Positions 21,743 through 30,450 of a DNA stretch of 64,000 bases are shown here, piece by piece. Source of the stretch: RI-153 sp041391225 (GTDB lineage: Bacteria > Chloroflexota > Anaerolineae > Caldilineales > Caldilineaceae). Position numbers and translations under genes: made by a program. Where the stretch lies: NCBI GenBank assembly GCA_041391225.1, contig JAWKOL010000008.1, positions 124,001 to 188,000 on the forward strand. The letters are read 5' to 3'. Below the pieces are notes generated by a model, which saw only the letters and a program-made list of their open reading frames with translations, searched no databases and was not told where the DNA came from. The stretch's first letter is position 1. Each line of letters opens with the position of its first letter.

Positions 21743-23573
21743 CTATTCGATGTTGGCCAGCACGCCTTCGGTGATGAAGCGGGCGCTGATCGAAAGGCCG
21801 TCGCATTTGCGCAGCGAGATCAGCTTGTCGGCGTAGGCCGGCTCTTCGCTACGGAGGATCGTGTGCAACTGGCCGTCGAAGTTCGTCTCCACCACAAAGG
21901 TGAGATCGTGGTGGTGGATGAACTCACGCACGCTGCTGCTGATGGGCAAGGCCCGCAGACGCAGGTAGCTACTGTCGATGCCCTGGGCGGCCAGGCGGGC
22001 GCGCCTCCTCGATGGCGGCGTCGTTGCTGCCGAAGCCAAGTAGGCCCACGCGTGCATTCGGGTGTTCGTCGATCTCTGGCGCGGGGACAAGCTCGCGCGC
22101 CGTCTCGAATTTGCGATGCAGGCGTTCCAGGTTCTCTTCCCAATCGTCGGGGCGCTCGCTGTAGACGGCGTACTCGTTGTGCCCTGTGCCACGTGTGAAG
22201 TAGGCCGCCAGGTTGTGCTTGGTACCCGGCAGCGTGCGGTAGGGGACGCCGTCGCCGTCGACGTCTTTGTAGCGACCCCAGGAGCCGCCCAGTTCGTTCA
22301 ACTGTTCGGCCGTGAGTACCTTGCCTCGGTTCAGCGGCTGTTCGGGGTACTCGAATTGATCGCAGATGTGCATGTTCATACCCAGATCCAGATCGCTCAG
22401 CACAAAGACCAGTGTCTGCAACTGTTCGGCCAGATCGAACGCTGTGTTGGCAAACTCGAAACACTCGGTGGGCGTGGAAGGCAGGAGGACAACGTGCCGC
22501 GTGTCGCCGTGGCTGGCGTAGTACGCCGACAGAATATCGCCCTGACCAGTGCGGGTGGGCAGACCGGTGCTCGGCCCCATGCGCTGAATGTCCCAGATCA
22601 CCGAGGGAATTTCGGCGAAGTAGGCCAGGCCGGCGAATTCCGACATGAGGCTGATGCCGGGGCCGCTGGTGGCTGTCATGGCGCGGGCGCCAGCCCACCC
22701 CGCCCCGATGACCATGCCGGCTGCGGCCAGTTCATCTTCAGCCTGGATCACAGCGTAGGTGGCCTTGCCCGTGTCGGGGTCAGTGCGCAGTTTCGGCCCA
22801 TACTGGCTGATGGTTTCGGCCAGGCTCGAAGACGGCGTGATCGGGTACCAGGCCGTTACGGTGACACCGCCAAAGAGCGCACCCAAAGCGGCGGCAGTGT
22901 TGCCGTCCACCAGGATCTTGCCTTCGTTGAAGCCTGTCATCCGTTCCACGCGGTAGGGATCGACCTTGGTCAGGTTTTCTTTGGACCATTCGTAGGCGCG
23001 GTTGACCATGTCCATGTTGAGGGCGATGGGCTTGGGCTTGCCGCCGAAGTTCCACTTGAGGGCGTCTTCGATTTCCACCATGTCCATGTCGAGCAGATAG
23101 GCCAACGCGCCTACGTAGACCATGTTGGCCACGTAGTCGCGCAGGTTGAAGGGCAGATCGGCGGCCTTCACCAGATCCTTCACCGGCATGGGGTAGTAGG
23201 TGACGTCCTTGCGGTGGTTGGCGATGGGCAGCGAATCGTCGTAGAGGATGATGCCACCCGGGGCAACCGATTCCATGTCTTCGGCCACGGTGCGAGCGTT
23301 CATGCACACCATCACTTCGGTGGTTTCGCGGCGGGCCAGGAAGCCGTCTTTGCTCAGGCGGATGATGTACCAGGTGGGCAACCCTTGAATGTTGCTGGGA
23401 AATAAGTTCTTACCGTTGACGGGAATCCCCATCTTGAACAGTGTGCGAATCAAAATGCCGTTGCTGGTCTGGCTACCCGAGCCGTTGACCGTGGCCACAT
23501 TGATCGCAAAATCGTTGACGACACCTCTGTCATCTGTCTGTTGCTCGGTGGCGTCTTGCACGAGTACGCTCAT
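21743..23573 (-). CDS. korA: 2-oxoacid (2-oxoglutarate):ferredoxin oxidoreductase, fused gamma/alpha subunit, one frameshift
   Basis: About 610 residues. The N-terminal gamma-type domain (about 1-190; VATVNGSGSQTSNGILIRTLF) is fused to the alpha domain beginning GKILVDGNTAAALGALFGG with WYPITPSSSLAE, the pattern of KorA. EDELAAAGMVIGAGWAGARA and TSGPGISLMSEFAGLA are also present. The frame breaks near 21995: SNDAAIEEAR continues as RLAAQGIDSSYLRLRALPI when one base is restored in the GCGCGC tract, reaching the stop at 21743. Start at ATG 23573, preceded by GGAGAG. korB follows. A GntR regulator lies upstream on the same strand. Confidence 0.9.
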
Positions 23574-23630
23574 GCCTCTCTCCTTATTGCTGACATAATC
23601 GCGGACGAATCACTACGACACGATATCTAT

Positions 23631-23657
23631 TACAACTGGACCTACTACAACTGGACC
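23631..23657. repeat. Tandem TACAACTGGACC words upstream of korA
   Basis: TACAACTGGACC occurs at 23631-23642 and 23646-23657, exactly 15 bases apart, in the 101-base gap between the GntR gene and korA. The position, 58-84 bases before the korA start, would suit a regulator binding site, but no known operator is matched. Confidence 0.5.
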
Positions 23658-23674
23658 TTTTCAATCACTCGAAA

Positions 23675-24445
23675 TCAGGGCAAATGTTGTTGATCGATAG
23701 CCTCCTCCGCCGCGCCGTTGACGCCGTTGTGCGCGTGAGGTCCGTCCATCAGGCGCGACGTCATGACGTCTCCATGCGGCGAGACGCCTCGGTTGGTCAG
23801 TAGTTGCATGTGTTCTTCGAGCAAGACCCTCGCTGCATCATATTCACCGCGCGCAATGGCTTCGGCGATCTGTTGGTGGTAGCGCCACACGGCAGTGAGG
23901 TAACGATAATCGGCGTAGGTGTTCAGTTCCACGGCCTCGTAGGCATCCCAGTAGGCTTCCAGAAGGCCCTGCACAAATGGATTCTCCAGCTGGCGGAAGA
24001 TGGTGAGGTGGAAGGCGCGATGTTCGGCGTGTGGAATCTGAACACGTTCGTTCTGGAGTTTTGCCCAGGCTGCATCCACCAGTGCGAGCAACTCGCTCTT
24101 GTCCTGCGCGGTGAGACGCTGCACGGCCTCCGCCCAAAACGACATTTCGAGCTGACGGCGCAGGGCGCTATAGGCATTGAACAGAGAATTATCGACAGTG
24201 AGGGCGAAGATGAGGCTCTGGAAAACGGCAGGCTGGAAGGAGTAGGCGTTGCATTCGATGCCCCGGCGAGGGCGGGCTTCGATCAGGCCCAAGATACGGG
24301 CGACTTCCATCTGTTCGCGCAATTTGCCTACGCTGATCTCCAACTCATCGCTGATCTGGCTCAACGATGGCAGGCGGGTGCCTGGCTCGCACCCATGCAA
24401 AATCAGATAACGTAGAAAATCAGATTCGATTTGCGAGAGCGCCAT
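23675..24445 (-). CDS. GntR-family (FCD/FadR-type) transcription regulator
   Basis: 256 residues from ATG 24445. The N-terminal winged helix covers about 1-75 (LRYLILHGCEPGTRLPSLSQISDELEIS then LREQMEVARILGLIEARPRRG). The FCD effector domain follows, with its metal-binding type histidines in HRAFHLTIFRQL and the ARVLLEEHM helix near the end. FCD regulators commonly bind organic acids and control nearby metabolic genes. Lying directly upstream of korAB on the same strand, it may control 2-oxoacid metabolism or its own transcript. Confidence 0.85.
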   Translation of the reverse strand: MALSQIESDFLRYLILHGCEPGTRLPSLSQISDELEISVGKLREQMEVARILGLIEARPRRGIECNAYSFQPAVFQSLIFALTVDNSLFNAYSALRRQLEMSFWAEAVQRLTAQDKSELLALVDAAWAKLQNERVQIPHAEHRAFHLTIFRQLENPFVQGLLEAYWDAYEAVELNTYADYRYLTAVWRYHQQIAEAIARGEYDAARVLLEEHMQLLTNRGVSPHGDVMTSRLMDGPHAHNGVNGAAEEAIDQQHLP

Positions 24446-24507
24446 TGATCCGCTTTCCAGGAACAGGAGAACAACGAGACACCGCCACATCGCCAACTTC
24501 GTGGTTG

Positions 24508-24545
24508 GCAATCATCCGATTAATTCGATTTATTCGATGATTCAG
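24508..24545. repeat. Short ATTCGAT repeat near the GntR gene
   Basis: GATTAATTC, GATTTATTC and GATGATTC follow one another at 9- and 9-base spacing in the gap between the GntR gene start and the GGDEF/EAL gene end. It could be an autoregulatory site or a short arm of the intergenic repeat class. Confidence 0.4.
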
Positions 24546-24616
24546 CAGCGACGCCTAAGATCATACCAAACGCGGTGGGCAAAGTCAATTCCGCAACGTG
24601 GCGCAGATTGCTTATT

Positions 24617-26734
24617 CTATGATGTGATCCAGCGTGGATTTTGTGTGATCAGCATGCGGCTGCTGTGCGAATCAATGGCCTCTGAGAAGAGCGCCCCTTG
24701 GCCAAATTCGCAGTTGAGCGATTGGAGTTGATAGAACTGGTGCGGGGTCTCGACGCCTTCGGCAATCACATCGAGATCGAGATCGTGGGCGAGGGTGATG
24801 ATGGTGCGCACGATGTCGGTGTTGCCCGACTCGCCGTTCATGTTCATGATGAACGAGCCGTCGATTTTGAGGGTGTTGATGGGGTAGTAGTGCAGTGAAC
24901 TGAGCGACGAGTAGCCGGTGCCGAAGTCGTCGATGCACAGATGAACGTTGAGTTGCTGCAACTCGGCCAGTGTGTTGGTGATGCCGGCGATATCGCTGAG
25001 GACAGCGCCCTCGGTGATCTCCAACTTCAGTGTGCTGGGGCTGATCTGTGTTTCTTCCAGCACCGATGCTACGTAGCGGGCCAGATCCGATTGGTTGAGC
25101 AGGCTGCCCGAGAGATTGACATTGAGGAACAGCGGTGGATCCTGCGGGTGCTCCTCTTGCCATACCTTGATCTGTTCAGCGCCGCGGCGGATCGTCCAAC
25201 GGTCGATGATATTGAGCAGACCAGTCTCTTCGGCCAGGGCAATGAAATCCGCCGGGTAGAGCAGACCGCGATCCGGGTGGTTCCAACGCACCAGCGCCTC
25301 GAAACCGGCAAGTTCGCCCGTTTTGAGGGCGACGATAGGCTGATAGTAGATGGCGAACTCGTTGCGATCTACGGCGCGGCGCAGGTCGGTTTCAAGTTGC
25401 CAGAGCGCCATGGCGCGTACGTGCATCGCCGTGTCGAACAGGCGGTATTTGCCCATGCCGGCAGCTTTGGCGCGGTACATAGCTGTATCGGCGTCGCGCA
25501 GGATCTCTTCTGTGCGCGTGTAGGTGTCGGTGCTGAGGGCAATCCCAATGCTGCCGCTGGTGAAAACTTCGTGCCCGTGGATCACAAATGGCTCGTCCAT
25601 GGCCTGGTGCATGTTCTTGGCAACGCGAATGGCATCGTTGACCGAGGTGACACTGTGGAGCAGCACGGCGAATTCGTCGCCGCCGAAGCGGGCGATCATG
25701 CCTTCGGGTGGGATGCAGCGTTCCAGGCGCCCGGCGATGGCGCTGAGCAGGCGGTCGCCTACCAGATGGCCCAGGCTGTCGTTGATCGTTTTGAAGCGAT
25801 CCAGATCGAGAAAGAGCACGGCGAATTGCTCGGTGCGATCTGCTTCGAAGGCGCGTAGTGCGCCTTCCAGCCGCTCTTGGAAATAGAGCCGGTTGGGCAG
25901 ATGCGTTAGTGGATCGTGCAGCGCATCGTAGATCAACCTTTCCTCGGTGTGTTTGCGCACCGTGATGTCGGCCTGCGAGCCGGCCATGCGGTACGGGCGC
26001 CCGTGCTCATCGTAGAGCGCCATGCCGCGGCTCAACATCCACCGGTAGCTGCCGGAACGATGGCGGATGCGGTACTCTTGCTCGAAATGGGCGGTTTTGC
26101 CTTGTAGGTAGAGATCGATTGCTTTGCGCGTCGTGTCGTGATCGTCGGGGTGCAGGCGGTGAAACCATTCGTTGGGCGAGTTGCCGATCTCGTCTTCGTT
26201 GAAGCCTAGCATAAGGCACCAACGGGGCGAATAGTAGATCTTGTTGGTGGCAAGGTTCCAATCCCAGAGGCCGTCGTTGGCGGCGCGGGCTGCCAGCGCG
26301 TAGCGCTCTTCGCTTTCGCGTAGTGCGCCCATCGCGTGTTGCCGTTCAAGCGCGTAACGAACCGAACGGGCAATCAGTTCACCGTCGATCCGCCCCTTCA
26401 CGAGATAGTCCTGGGCGCCTTTGCGCAGTGCCTCGAACGCAGTGTCCTGATCATCGTGGCCGGTGAGGACGACGATGGGAATGTCGGGGTTGAAGTGGCG
26501 GAAACGAACCAGCGTCTCCAGCCCCTGACTATCGGGCAGGGAGAGATCGAGCAAGACCAGATCGAAGGCTTGCTGCTCGAACAGATCCAGCGCCTCTATG
26601 AAGCGGCTGACATGGGTGATCGCGAAGCCGTTCGGATCAACCTCGTTGAACAATTCGTGCAGGAGATAGGCATCGACTGAATTGTCTTCGATGAGGAGCA
26701 GATGTATCGCTTGTGTTGAACTCGATGATTCCAT
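24617..26734 (-). CDS. REC-PAS-GGDEF-EAL cyclic-di-GMP protein
   Basis: 705 residues without membrane segments. Order: receiver domain (about 8-125; phospho-acceptor Asp in LVLLDLSLPD), PAS/PAC (about 140-265; NDGLWDWNLATNKIYYSPRW), GGDEF (about 280-440; RFGGDEFAVLL, catalytic motif intact) and EAL (about 455-700; FEALVRWNHPDRGL, DDFGTGYSSLSSL). Both the cyclase and phosphodiesterase signatures look intact, so it may do either. The receiver domain means a histidine kinase elsewhere controls it; none is adjacent. ATG 26734 is followed by the polar MESSSSTQ. Confidence 0.93.
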   Translation of the reverse strand: MESSSSTQAIHLLLIEDNSVDAYLLHELFNEVDPNGFAITHVSRFIEALDLFEQQAFDLVLLDLSLPDSQGLETLVRFRHFNPDIPIVVLTGHDDQDTAFEALRKGAQDYLVKGRIDGELIARSVRYALERQHAMGALRESEERYALAARAANDGLWDWNLATNKIYYSPRWCLMLGFNEDEIGNSPNEWFHRLHPDDHDTTRKAIDLYLQGKTAHFEQEYRIRHRSGSYRWMLSRGMALYDEHGRPYRMAGSQADITVRKHTEERLIYDALHDPLTHLPNRLYFQERLEGALRAFEADRTEQFAVLFLDLDRFKTINDSLGHLVGDRLLSAIAGRLERCIPPEGMIARFGGDEFAVLLHSVTSVNDAIRVAKNMHQAMDEPFVIHGHEVFTSGSIGIALSTDTYTRTEEILRDADTAMYRAKAAGMGKYRLFDTAMHVRAMALWQLETDLRRAVDRNEFAIYYQPIVALKTGELAGFEALVRWNHPDRGLLYPADFIALAEETGLLNIIDRWTIRRGAEQIKVWQEEHPQDPPLFLNVNLSGSLLNQSDLARYVASVLEETQISPSTLKLEITEGAVLSDIAGITNTLAELQQLNVHLCIDDFGTGYSSLSSLHYYPINTLKIDGSFIMNMNGESGNTDIVRTIITLAHDLDLDVIAEGVETPHQFYQLQSLNCEFGQGALFSEAIDSHSSRMLITQNPRWITS

Positions 26735-26907
26735 AGGTTGAGTGTCCGCTTCTAGCTTCGTTGATATAGATGCGTACAGTGTTCGATATGGCGCAACACT
26801 CAGTGTGTATATTGAAGCTACATCTCATTATAACGCAACGCCTAACATTACGGTAAGGGAATGTCTGGCTATCTCGCGGAATGGACCGGCTTTTGGGTGT
26901 TGTTACC

Positions 26908-28131
26908 TTACGAAATGGTTGGGCTTTGCGGCTTTTTCGTCTGTTGTGTGTAGGTCATGGCCGCCGCGGCCATCAATGCGACGCCGGTGGGTAGCGTGCG
27001 TTCATCAATATCGAAGGTTGGGGTGTGGTGGGCGCTGTGCCACTTGCCGTTGGGATCGGATGCACCGATCAACACGAAACAGCCCGGCGCCCGGTTGAGA
27101 AACTCCGCCATGTCTTCACCCACCATCATTGGCGCGATCTGCGCGATCTGCTCCGGGCCGACCACGCCTGCTGCGACCTGGTGCATCAACGCGGCGCCGT
27201 CTTCGCTGTTGATCGTGGCCGGGCAACCGCCAAGGTAGGCAAACTCGGCGGTGGCCCCAAAAGCCTGGGCCACCGATGTGGCAATTTCTTCGAGCCGACG
27301 CAACAACAAGCGCTGCACGTCTTGTGAGAAGGAGCGGATGGTACCGCGCATTTCAGCGTGATCGGAGATGATGTTGCTGGCGCTGCCGCTGTGCAAACTG
27401 CCCACGGAGACGACCGCAGTGTCCTGTGGGTTTACATTGCGCGCCACGATGGATTGCCAGGCAACCACAATTTGGCTGGCCACCAGTGTGGCGTCGATGG
27501 TCTCGTGGGGCATGGCGCCATGACCGGCTTTGCCGCGCACGGTGAGGCCGAACATGTCGGCGGCGGCCCACAGCGGCCCCGCCTGTACGATCACCTGGTT
27601 GAGTGGCAGTCCTGTCCACAGGTGTAGGCCGAAGGCTGCCGTCGGCACGGGATCGGCCAACGCGCCGTCGGCGATCATGGCCGATGCGCCGCCCAATCCC
27701 TCTTCGGCGGGCTGGAAGACGAGTTTCACCCGCCCGCGCAAGGACGCTCGCCGCGCGTTCAGCACCTGCGCTACGCCCATACCGATGGCGGTGTGGCCGT
27801 CGTGGCCGCAGGCATGCATCACGCCTGGTGTCTGTGATCGATAGTCGACGTTGTTCTCTTCTTGGATGGGCAGCGCGTCCATGTCGAAGCGGAGCAGCAC
27901 CGTGGGCGCGTCGTCGTCGATGTCGTCGCCTTCGATCATGGCCACGACGCCCGTCTTGCCGATGCCCGTGCTCACTTCCAGCCCAAGATCGCGCAGATGA
28001 TCGGCCACAATGCCGGCTGTGCGCACTTCTTGATAGCCCAACTCGGGGTGACGGTGAAAATCTCGGCGCCAGGTCACCAGTTGTGGGACGAGATCATCGG
28101 CGGCGCTGCGCAGTTCGGTGTAGATGGTCAT
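26908..28131 (-). CDS. M20-family amidohydrolase (peptidase D)
   Basis: About 407 residues from ATG 28131. It belongs to the IAA-amino acid hydrolase/HipO group of metal amidohydrolases: WRRDFHRHPELGYQE near the start, RFDMDALPIQEEN, the metal site HACGHDGHTAIGMG, FQPAEEGLGGA and GHGAMPHETIDA. It hydrolyses N-acyl amino acids or related amides, probably in the cytoplasm; the true substrate is unknown. The longer upstream start at 28200 is disfavoured because that part is encoded by a short-period repeat. It lies 58 bases after the helicase gene on the same strand. Confidence 0.88.
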   Translation of the reverse strand: MTIYTELRSAADDLVPQLVTWRRDFHRHPELGYQEVRTAGIVADHLRDLGLEVSTGIGKTGVVAMIEGDDIDDDAPTVLLRFDMDALPIQEENNVDYRSQTPGVMHACGHDGHTAIGMGVAQVLNARRASLRGRVKLVFQPAEEGLGGASAMIADGALADPVPTAAFGLHLWTGLPLNQVIVQAGPLWAAADMFGLTVRGKAGHGAMPHETIDATLVASQIVVAWQSIVARNVNPQDTAVVSVGSLHSGSASNIISDHAEMRGTIRSFSQDVQRLLLRRLEEIATSVAQAFGATAEFAYLGGCPATINSEDGAALMHQVAAGVVGPEQIAQIAPMMVGEDMAEFLNRAPGCFVLIGASDPNGKWHSAHHTPTFDIDERTLPTGVALMAAAAMTYTQQTKKPQSPTIS

Positions 28132-28165
28132 TGGGCCTCGCTTGGGGCGGGTGGTGGGATGAGAC

Positions 28166-28186
28166 GATGGTCGTCGGTCGCCGGTC
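28166..28186. repeat. GATGGTC/GTCGGTC heptad repeat
   Basis: Three 7-base units (GATGGTC, GTCGGTC, GCCGGTC) stand in tandem between the helicase stop and the amidohydrolase start. It is a single arm of the short-period repeat class. Confidence 0.5.
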
Positions 28187-28189
28187 TTG

Positions 28190-30148
28190 CTAACTTTCAA
28201 ATACCGTATCTAAGTAACGGTTACTCTGGCGGATCTCTTCGTAGCGTCGCCGCGCCTGCACGAGGACTTCGCCGACTTGTTCGAGTCTGTCTTCCAGCTC
28301 TCTGTCGTCGTTGCTCGATTCCCAAGCCTGCCGCAACAGATCTTCGAACGATTTTGCGCCGTCGAGGTTGCCCAGGATCAGGTCGAGTTCGCCGATCACC
28401 AGCTCAAACATGCGAATCTTGCGCGCCAGCAGCTCGATGATATGGGCCTCAATCGTCTCGTGGCAGGACAGATTGAAGATCGTCACGTCCTCTTCCTGGC
28501 CGAGCCGGTGCAGGCGACCGATGCGCTGCTCGACGCGCATGGGGTTCCAGGGCAGATCGTAGTTGATCAACTGATGGCAGAACTGCAAGTTGCGTCCCTC
28601 GGCGCCGCTCTCGGTGCTTACCATCACACGGGCGCCGTCTCGGCCCTGGTCGCGGAAACGGGCCACCGCGGCTTCTTTCTGGCGAATGTCCATGCCGCCG
28701 TGGAAGCCCTGCGTGGCGACACCCCAGGCTTCTAACTGGTTGACCACGGTCTCCAACGTCTGGCGGTACTCGGTGAAGATGAGGAACTTGCCGGGGAAGC
28801 GCTCCAGGATCTCACGCACGGCTTCCAATTTTCGGCCAATCGGGATCGATTCGGCCAGTTGGAGAAAGCCCATCAACTCGGCGCGGACGCTGTCGCCGTG
28901 TTCGCGATCCTGCACCATTTTGCGGAGGGTGGAGGCGACGGCCTGGGGACTGCTACACACTTCTTTTTGCAGCGTTACCAGGGTGAGGCGCAGGTGCTTG
29001 TTGCTGTCCACATCGCGGAAGCGGCGGCGGATGTAATCGGTAACGCGCACGTAAAGCTGCCACTCCGGTTCCGAAAGGCCCAGGTGGTAGATGGCGGCGC
29101 GCCGCCGCGGAAAGGAGACATCGACGCTGCTACGGCGATTGCGGATCATCACGTCGTTGAGCAGGCGGCGCAGTGAGTTTTCGTTTTTGGGTTGGCGCTT
29201 GTCGGCGTTTTGCAGGAAATGACGGCGGAAGCTGCGCACCGTCCCCAATTGGCCGGGCGAAAGGATCGTGATCAAGCTGTAGAGTTCGAGCAGATCGTTC
29301 TGGATCGGCGTGGCTGTGAGCATGAGCACGTAGCGCTTGCGGATCTGGTTGACGAACTTCCACGCCAGCGTACTACGGTTCTTGAGTTTATGGGCTTCGT
29401 CGACGATGAGCAGATCGTATTCGCGGCCCAGCACGCCCTGGCTGTGGCGATCCAATTTGGCCCGATCCAGGCTGACGATCCAACGTCCGTTCTCGGCTTC
29501 GGCCACCTCTTGCCATTGCGATACACTGTCCACCACCGAGAACGCTTCGCCGAACTTGGTCTGCAATTCCTCGCGCCACTGCTCGGTGAGCGACGCCGGC
29601 GTCAGCACGAGGACGGTGCGCACCAGCCCGCGCTCGATCAGTTCCTTCATCACGATGCCAGCTTCGATGGTTTTGCCCAGGCCCACTTCGTCGGCCAGGA
29701 GGGCGCGCCCGCGCATGTCGCGCAGCGCGCGTAGCGCCGTCTCCAGTTGGTGTTCGTAATGCTCAACCGAGATGTCTTCGAGGCAGATGAGCTGATCGAA
29801 ACCGCGGCTCAGGCGCAGTTCTTCGGCGTGAAGGCGCAGCCTGTAGGTGTCCAGCGGCCCCGCAGGGTGGACACGCCCGTGGATGCGGAAGAAGTTTTCC
29901 AGATCCTGTTTGGTTTCGATGAGGCGGGGCGGCAGCGCGATGCCCAGCTTCTCGATGCGCTCAGCCATCTGCTGATCCACGTTGTAGCGGTAGCCGCAAC
30001 GAAAGCAGGCCGTCGCCGTCTCTTCGTCGAGCCAATTGCACTGCGGGCAGCGTTTGCCCATCACTGCCTGCGGCCCAGCGTTTTTCTTCTTGCGCACAGC
30101 CGATGGCTCATCGGGGATTTCGAGCCATTCGAATCGTTCTTGAGTCAT
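28190..30148 (-). CDS. SNF2/RapA-like DEAH helicase with zinc ribbon
   Basis: 652 residues. A short N-terminal zinc ribbon (CPQCNWLDEETATACFRC, about 34-51) is followed by the SNF2 ATPase core: DEVGLGKTIEAG (Walker A), VLVLTPASLTEQW, DEAHKLKN, LMLTATPIQND, then the C-terminal helicase lobe with VMVSTESGAEGRNLQFC and RIGRLHRLGQ. RapA-like proteins recycle RNA polymerase; others remodel DNA-protein complexes. No defence-system partner (methyltransferase or nuclease) is adjacent, so I see no reason to call it part of a phage-defence island. Confidence 0.88.
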   Translation of the reverse strand: MTQERFEWLEIPDEPSAVRKKKNAGPQAVMGKRCPQCNWLDEETATACFRCGYRYNVDQQMAERIEKLGIALPPRLIETKQDLENFFRIHGRVHPAGPLDTYRLRLHAEELRLSRGFDQLICLEDISVEHYEHQLETALRALRDMRGRALLADEVGLGKTIEAGIVMKELIERGLVRTVLVLTPASLTEQWREELQTKFGEAFSVVDSVSQWQEVAEAENGRWIVSLDRAKLDRHSQGVLGREYDLLIVDEAHKLKNRSTLAWKFVNQIRKRYVLMLTATPIQNDLLELYSLITILSPGQLGTVRSFRRHFLQNADKRQPKNENSLRRLLNDVMIRNRRSSVDVSFPRRRAAIYHLGLSEPEWQLYVRVTDYIRRRFRDVDSNKHLRLTLVTLQKEVCSSPQAVASTLRKMVQDREHGDSVRAELMGFLQLAESIPIGRKLEAVREILERFPGKFLIFTEYRQTLETVVNQLEAWGVATQGFHGGMDIRQKEAAVARFRDQGRDGARVMVSTESGAEGRNLQFCHQLINYDLPWNPMRVEQRIGRLHRLGQEEDVTIFNLSCHETIEAHIIELLARKIRMFELVIGELDLILGNLDGAKSFEDLLRQAWESSNDDRELEDRLEQVGEVLVQARRRYEEIRQSNRYLDTVFES

Positions 30149-30241
30149 GAAATGTATGCCAATTTAATAGACGCCGTAAAATCAGGCCCTATTATACAAC
30201 AGGCATGGGTTGGGATTGGAAAGTGGTTTGGCGGAAAGAGT

Positions 30242-30450
30242 GTGGTGCGTAGTGCGTAGTGCGTAGTGCGTGTACAGATAGAGTATGTGATGCCTGCATT
30301 GGGGAACGGCTGAGAACTCAATGTCGATTGAAGCAGGACACGGATCGGAAAGAACACAAAAAGAAAAATCCGTGTTCTCCCAATCCGTGTCCACAAGAAA
30401 ACGAACCACGCAAGCTCAATATTGACACGCACCACGCACTACGCACCACG
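30242..30450. repeat. Nested heptad inverted repeat
   Basis: The outer arms are GTGCGTA-type heptads in tandem (30242-30273) and the complementary ACGCACTACGCACC series (30425-30450). An inner pair, GGACACGGAT...GAACAC (30337-30358) and ATCCGTGTTCTC...ATCCGTGTCC (30368-30392), is nested between them. The gap lies between the helicase gene and the broken lamin-tail gene, and I see no other gene in it. Confidence 0.7.

Noticed and set aside
20849..23405. Two long plus-strand frames opposite korB and korA (about 450 codons each)
   Set aside because: Antisense shadows of conserved genes; no ribosome binding site or family motif.
28190..30148. Helicase as part of a phage-defence island
   Set aside because: No methyltransferase, nuclease, DISARM or similar partner lies next to the SNF2 gene.
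30242..30450. Possible CRISPR array
   Set aside because: Units are 7 bases in tandem without spacers, arms are complementary and no cas gene is present.
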